Shown here: piece after piece, positions 58,701 to 64,000 of the stretch
Numbering within the stretch: the stretch's first letter is position 1
Layout of the letters: every line of letters starts with the position of its first letter
DNA from: Tetracladium setigerum
Taxonomy: Eukaryota > Ascomycota > Leotiomycetes > Helotiales
Reading direction: 5' to 3'
DNA: 64,000 nucleotides
Assembly (NCBI GenBank): GCA_031472005.1
Contig: PZJY01000007.1
Span: forward strand, 62,001-126,000
Translations under genes and position numbers: made by a program
The notes under the pieces: model-generated
The model's database searches: none
What the model was told of the DNA's origin: nothing
What the model saw: only the letters and a program-made list of their open reading frames with translations

Positions 58701-59204
58701 CCATCTCCACCAGCTAGCGCTCCTAGCTCACCCCCAAAGAATCTCGACGATGCACGCCGCGAAACCGCTTTAGCTCGAATGACGCGTCCTGCTGCACAAA
58801 CTGCCAAATCATACGCCTCACTCTCAACCATCGAGAATCCTGCTCCGAATTATCGTCTATACTGCTTTAAATTCTCCCTCGAATGGGCACAGAATTTCGA
58901 GCGAAATTCTAGACGCACGACGGCAGAGAGGAGGATCGTGTCTCCGAGACTGCCGAGCACAGCACAAGCTTGTATCGGCGCACGCGTTCCTGGAGCAGGG
59001 AATGAAGTCCTACCAAAGGATCCAGGTACAGGTGCTGCATTGGAATTGGCCAAGTATGCTGGGAGAGCGCTGGCTGAATGGGCGCTGATTGTAGGGGAGT
59101 GCAATAATTTTGTTGAAAGGAGACGCAAGGAGGGGGTGCCCAACCTGAAGATGATCGAGGTGCCTGTGCTTGGTGTGGAGGGATTTAGGCGCTTTGGAGG
59201 ATGA
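55715..59204 (+). CDS. DUF1765/UPF0592 family protein
   Basis: Three exons: 55715-57545, 57592-58264, 58310-59204; 1132 aa, with introns of 46 and 45 nt. The first ATG of the frame is 55715 (MLGPTLTMPTF). The first 300 residues are Ser/Lys/Arg-rich and disordered (RRKSLVSRPKSWMQRVKSS, SRSPSPKRTSP). A large helical region follows, with DELWSAFRSIDNDFSKFQ, RVTILNKWWNGMLEVL, LLEACYYIMIRPEWR, VRVWNLSADSLRRVADE, RLIMLLRDFLSEYPSDY, CFVLADFMEEAL, IDWYFWLDVCKKMLES and a C-terminal ALELAKYAGRALAEWALIVGECNNF. This architecture matches the fungal UPF0592/DUF1765 family, annotated as membrane-associated and of unknown function. No frame break is seen over 3.4 kb. The family name is from memory of conserved blocks, so membership is likely but not certain. 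Confidence 0.85.
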
Positions 59205-60034
59205 TGGATTGCCCTCAGGATTTTTTTTTTCTTTTGACAAGGCGGGCAACGGAAGCATGCGAAAATTGAATGAAGAGGCATAGCTACTGGCGTTTTTTTC
59301 CTTTGTTTCCTGTAATGGGGTTTCTCTTGGGATTATTTGGGGCGAACTTGGTGGGATAGGATGGGATGGTATGGGATGGCAAACGGATTTCATCACCTTT
59401 TTTTATCTTGCTAGCTTTCTTGGGGATACTTTTGGTTACATTCTTCGTTGGCGGTTGATTAGGTCGGGCTGAATTGGGTTGAGCCCTTGACCGGAAGGGT
59501 ATTATAGGAATGGGATGGTGTAGGAGTGGAAGGCGCCCGTGCTGATTATAAGGAAGAAAGATGGGCAAGGAAAGAAAGACAGCGGAAGATACATAGGAAG
59601 AGAGGAAGATATGCTTGTGTATAGGAAACTACAAGAAATGGAAGCAGGAAGGCTTTAGAACTACTCTGCTTTGTTTATTTATGTTCGTGTCTGTTCATAT
59701 GAAGTCTACCTAGTTGAGGTTACTTGCTCCATCATCACCTCATGTTCGTTTTTACACTCTACTCATATTTCATTATCTGAGATCTTCTTCATCTTCACTA
59801 GAGATCACCTCCCGAGTGGGCCACACAGAGAGAAGCATTATCAAAGCAAATGCCATCGCTGGGTAGTCTGGGTTTGACAAGGTACGACCCATGCCAAGAG
59901 CTCAAAAAAAGCTCTGCCGATCCACCAAAACCCTCCGTTTGGTCCACAAAAAAGTAGTTCCCAACCCAACTTATTCATCTTTTTCGAAGTGCTGAATTTC
60001 CACGTCTCAGAAAATTGCCAAAAAAAAGAGAACT
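59205..60034. other. Intergenic, T-rich 3' flank
   Basis: 3' flank of the DUF1765 gene with T-runs at 59221-59235. No gene recognised before the tRNA. Confidence 0.5.
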
Positions 60035-60106
60035 GGACAGTGTGGGGATTGAACCCACGACCTCTCGCATGCAAAGCGAGCGATACTACCACTGATCTAA
60101 CTGCCC
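60035..60106 (-). tRNA. tRNA-Ala (UGC anticodon)
   Basis: The minus-strand 72-nt sequence folds as a cloverleaf. The acceptor stem is GGGCAGT with ACTGTCC (one G-U pair). The D arm has AGTGGTAGT. The anticodon stem is CTCGC/GCGAG with loop TTTGCAT, giving anticodon TGC. The variable region is AGGTC and the T arm is GTGGG-TTCAATC-CCCAC. No intron; CCA is not encoded, as normal for a eukaryotic nuclear gene. It decodes GCA and related alanine codons. Confidence 0.95.
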
Positions 60107-61316
60107 CGTGTTGGATTTGATGGAGGAATACCAGCTAATGTAGACATATATGACTATCAGATTGTCAACAACAACCCAAAGATGAACTCCGGTCTTCAGA
60201 AGTAAAGTGTGATTTACATTCCTGCCTTGGAATGATTCTTAATGTTATTTTACTACACCATCCGGCCGAGCTAGAGAGCCCGAACCCGAAGCATCATGTG
60301 CATATCCCGACTTCACACATTACCTACTTCCCCTGATGTATCAGTACAGAAAACCTCTACGACTACTTAAACCTTAGGATCGCCGGAGCATGTGATAGTC
60401 TCTACTGCCGAAGAATTTATACTCTGTCTGGAGTAGGTAATTACCAACATGAATATCCGTTCCAGGCATTCTAAATGGTTTGTACCCCTATCGCGCGAAT
60501 GTTACACTCACATTTCCTCAATCAACCACCACTTTCACTGCGAATTCACCCCTACCTCGAGAGTACAGCCAACTCACTGATTCACCCCTACTTTGACTCT
60601 GTTTTTCGCCCTAATTCACCCTCTTATTTATGAACCTTACGACTACTGCCCTACGGTCTCAGGTTCAAGTAATGTAACCAATGGATATCTCATCCTCAGC
60701 CAAACATTCCAACCAAAATTACAATGCTATTATCCTCACCAACGCTACAAGCCTTGGAGGACATTTGCCGGGGAGGAATAATTCGGAATGGAATGGAACA
60801 ATAACGCAATCCCACTTGGAGGTTTCTGAGGCGATGAACAAAGTCGAGAAGTCCCATCACGTGACTCACACCTAGGTTTAAATACTGAGTTTTAATATAT
60901 TCCTGTAGCAGCACATGTGGAACGATACGAACAATGAGAAACCACATTTCAAGTCCAATCCACGTTTTATCGAGTCCATATTGCTTGCGCTCGGATGCGC
61001 CCTTAAGACGGGCGCTATCAGTGTTGTGTTTGTGGGCTGCTCTGCCTGATCACCTAAGCCGCTCACCTGGGCTAGCTGATCACCCGAAGCAAGATGTACT
61101 ACAGTATCGACTGTTTATAATTTTCGCATTTCAGCCAATTACACTTGGTCTGATTTCTTTCTTCACTTATCAATTTTGTCACGTTTTGACAAGAATGTTT
61201 AAGGAGCCTGAGCAAGTACACAAGGAATAAAGTTGAGAGCAGAGTTGCTCTAGAAACAACCAAGTAAACGAGTTATGTAAATTCCGTATTAATCTTAGGA
61301 TTATCACACTATCGTA
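60107..61316. other. Intergenic, nothing recognised
   Basis: AT-rich DNA between the tRNA and the 3' end of the saponin hydrolase-like gene. Short ORFs only. Confidence 0.5.
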
Positions 61317-63390
61317 TCAAGTGCCGTTGGCTGGCTGTTTATAGACAACCCCATCTACTGTAGTGATCAAAGTCCCATTAGCAGAAAAATGATTGATCAG
61401 CACATCAATGTCCAAATGAAACCCGTCCTTGCTTGTTCTCTTCGTTGAGATAATGCCACCTGCGCCAATGGACTCCAAAGCTGAGAACCAGTCCACGTGA
61501 ACTAGAGTGGGGCTCGGAGAGAAAGTAGTAACCTCCTCGGTGCCGTAAAGGAAAGTGATTTTATCGTAGGAGAAACCATCATAGCTAACGGCAACTGTTT
61601 GCGGAGATGTGTTCAGCTCATCCCAAGTGATGTTGATGCTTGCAGAACCGGCAACGCCGCCTGCTAACTTGTATGTACCTGCTGGAGGAAACGTTGGAGA
61701 TGGCGCTGCGCTACCAGCCACATATGGCACTCCCCAGGGAACAGTATCCGAGACTACTGCGACAGGTAATGATTTGATCGGACTTCGAGATGTCAAGTGT
61801 GCAATCATTGCACGATATTCACGACCACCTTGAGCAGTGGAAGAAGAGCAAGGCGTTGGATTCAAACCACCGCATGCAGGCGAGACAACAAATGCTTGGT
61901 TCTTGGCGGCGTTAGATCAGTATCAATTCATCCAACATACGTGAAACATTGGAAGGAAACACTTACAAATATTATCCTCGTCCCGTCCGGCGACCATTTT
62001 GGATCAGCCATCGCATTCCAATTAGGATCGTTGACACTTCCTGGACTGCCATCTCCTTGAGCGTTGATCTTTTGGCCTTGATATGAGCCACGGTCTCCGT
62101 ATCTGTCAATCAAGAAAACTTGAAAAAATCGACGATCCCCATTGTTACGTGTTGATGCAGTAACGCTTGTTGACACCATATCCGTGATGGGTGGAATATT
62201 TCTCATGCCAGCAATGAACATTTGACGGTCGGAGGTACGAGTATCCTCGACTACAGTCCATTGATCGTCAGGGGATATATCAACTGGATCGCAGTACTCC
62301 GGATTTGACGTGAGCCGACGAACAACTCCAGTCGTAAGATCGACGGCAAAGCAATCAATGTTAGAGGACTCCGCAGGGGATCCAACGTACGTAACTTCCG
62401 TGCCACGGCCGCTAAACCCACGTAACTCCCCAACAGATATAGCTTGTGGGTTGCTACGGAGCAAGGTCCCATTTCCTTCCACATTAAGAGGCTGCAAAGC
62501 TTTTGGATTGAAAAGCCGTGTAACTTTGACAAGGTCATATCGTGGAGCAAGAGGTGCTCCGGTAGTTGGTTTTCCGTTGAACTCAAGCCGAGAGAAGTAT
62601 CCAAATTGACCAAACCTTCCATTGCTGTATCCCAGATAAAGTTAAAAACAGGTCTTCTAGGACACAGGCACAGGCAAGCTTACGAGATAGAAATCGAGTT
62701 GAAGCCTAGATGAACGTCATCAGGATGTAGACGCAACTCCCTGATAGATCCTCCGGGTCCAGAGCCATCGACTTGATTATTCCAACGAATTGGATAAATA
62801 TGTGTTTTCTCTGGGGTACATTGCGGGCTCGACAGTTTGACTTTGCCACAGTCAACAATGTTGAGACCGCTCAGTACGCGAGTTCCGTCCTTGAATGCTT
62901 GAGGATAATCCATTTCTGCATGTCTGCCGACCTGGTTCGCCGCAGGCACACCACAGGTGATGCACTTCCAAGCGTCACCATTGGGGAAAGTTTTGCCGCT
63001 AATCTTGACAATGACCAGTTGTACACCACTGTAGATACTCGCAGGATGTGGGGCTGCTGGAGCTCCAGTGAAGTTCACAACAGCGGTGATATGAAGACCG
63101 TCAGGCAAGAAGTTCCCGGTTTGAAAGCCTGCACGTGTTTTGCCACCACACCCCGTACCTTTGGGGTTGACTTCGACAGAACAGGAGCCCACATCGTTGT
63201 TCGGCGCAACTGGAGGCAGTGGGAGCTCAATGACGGTAATGGGCTCCGGCTTAGGAGGAGCTGGTGTGTAGAGTTGAGGTTTGTCTGCTGAATCTTGACG
63301 ATTGGACAATTGCTGATTCGGAATTGTAGCTGCATTGATGACAGCAGTCACACCAAGGATGGCAACCAAGATTATCCTGGGGAACTGCAT
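61317..63390 (-). CDS. Secreted saponin hydrolase-like protein
   Basis: Exons 63390-62684, 62624-61967 and 61901-61317 on the minus strand; 649 aa. Residues 1-20 are a signal peptide (MQFPRIILVAILGVTAVINA). Conserved family blocks follow: PEPITVIELPLPPVAPNND, CSVEVNPKGTGC, WKCITCGVPAAN, IYPIRWNNQVDGSGPGGSI, RELRLHPDDVHLGFNS, ELRGFSGRGTEVTYVG, ISPDDQWTVVEDTRTSDRQ, ADPKWSPDGTRI and the final VDGVVYKQPANGT. Repeated SPDD/SPDG turns suggest a TolB/WD40-like beta-propeller. Fungal saponin hydrolases of this family remove sugars from soyasaponin-type plant glycosides; the substrate here is inferred. Several Asn-X-Ser/Thr sites fit secretion. Such an enzyme suits a plant-associated life style. Introns of 59 and 65 nt; the second has branch CTAAC. 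No frame break. Confidence 0.87.
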
Positions 63391-64000
63391 GTCGAGAAAG
63401 GTGGCCTGCCATGAGATCGGTCGGGACTTTGGCTGTTCTTATAGTGTCCGCCAAAGCATTCTAGTCTGCATCGTTCGTCGGCATAGAGTATACAAATTCA
63501 TCGTTACTGCAGTCATTGAGACGTCATGCGTCCGGAGGGAATTTGGGCGGTGCTGGGAAATGAGCAGCAATGCTGTTCCGCAAAGAGATGGCGAGGGTCA
63601 AGAAGTCGGGGACGACAATGGGAATCGCGGGGAAGCTGGAGTGAGCGTGGGGAAGCCGGGGAAATTATGGAGTTGCAACTCTAACCCTAGTTAGCATGAT
63701 AGGTTTTTGATGATTTGATTGATATGGTGGTAACCTGGTCGCCGGTCTGGTTGATGCCATACTCATGAGAGCAAGTGTCATTATCGTATCTTCGGACCGG
63801 ATACGATAATGTGACCTAACGATCGATAGTTCCCCTTTCCCCAGGCAGGATGAGATGAAATCGGACAAGCGTTGCTGTCAATGTAAGGAACGAACTTGCT
63901 GTATGATAAAAAGTATATCCCAATCATCCTGTCCGCTGACCAATGTCCGATGGTTTTTCCGCGGATAAATTCGGGATTTTGCCTGCCTCTCGGTGAAATA
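63391..64000. other. Upstream flank at the window edge
   Basis: Promoter-side DNA of the saponin hydrolase-like gene. No further gene is recognisable before the window ends. Confidence 0.45.
63436..63443 (-). promoter_or_regulatory. TATA-like box of the saponin hydrolase-like gene
   Basis: TATAAGAA on the minus strand, about 45-50 bp upstream of the ATG at 63390. Spacing would leave a very short leader, so this is a weak call. Confidence 0.3.

Noticed and set aside
61609..62609. Plus-strand ORFs opposite the saponin hydrolase-like gene
   Set aside because: Antisense shadows with no recognisable product.

Overview
The window is nuclear DNA of a filamentous ascomycete (Pezizomycotina). The evidence is short GT-AG introns (46-126 nt) with CTAAC/CTAAT-like branch sites, multi-exon genes of fungal families (annexin with a Pro/Gln-rich head, Prp4 splicing kinase, Tma7, PAQR receptor, LaeA-like methyltransferase, DUF1765/UPF0592, saponin hydrolase) and pyrimidine-rich 5' leaders. 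A leotiomycete is my best guess, but that is inference. There are no operons, CRISPR arrays, rRNAs or intact transposons.

Layout. 0.3-0.8 kb: remains of a protein kinase (minus). 1.2-1.8 kb: a three-exon small cysteine-rich secreted protein with a GPI-type tail, visible only after splicing. 2.4-3.7 kb: nucleotidyltransferase-fold protein (minus) read through three frame breaks. 4.7-6.6 kb: annexin whose N-terminal head is built from three exons of exactly 66 nt. 7.5-7.8 kb: TMA7 (minus), divergent from PRP4 kinase (8.3-10.9 kb, plus). 12.7-13.3 kb: unrecognised PPxY-motif ORF. 13.3-20.5 kb and 21.9-29.0 kb: gene-poor, microsatellite-rich DNA on both sides of a Ran1-type kinase (20.5-21.9 kb). 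29.0-30.3 kb: two weakly supported divergent ORFs. 33.0-33.9 kb: CSN8/PSMD8/eIF3K-like protein (minus). 34.5-39.5 kb: three plus-strand genes (PAQR receptor, short-chain dehydrogenase, LaeA-like methyltransferase). 41.0-43.2 kb: amino acid permease (minus). 45.9-48.9 kb: zinc-finger protein (minus). 51.3-53.4 kb: F-box protein with a 15-bp VNTR (minus). 55.7-59.2 kb: DUF1765 protein (plus). 60.0-60.1 kb: tRNA-Ala(UGC) (minus). 61.3-63.4 kb: secreted saponin hydrolase-like protein (minus).

The genes are mostly unrelated housekeeping, signalling, transport and secreted functions. The pattern that cuts across them is a repeated single-base frame break. Five otherwise well-conserved genes and the kinase remnant are interrupted, and most breaks sit at a short G run (C run on the other strand) that appears one base too short. 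Adding one base gives one continuous family-like reading frame, and coding lengths become multiples of three. Sequencing or assembly homopolymer error is the simplest explanation. Until it is checked, these genes should not be called pseudogenes.

Exon boundaries were worked out by eye from splice consensus, phase arithmetic and remembered family patterns. No similarity search was run.
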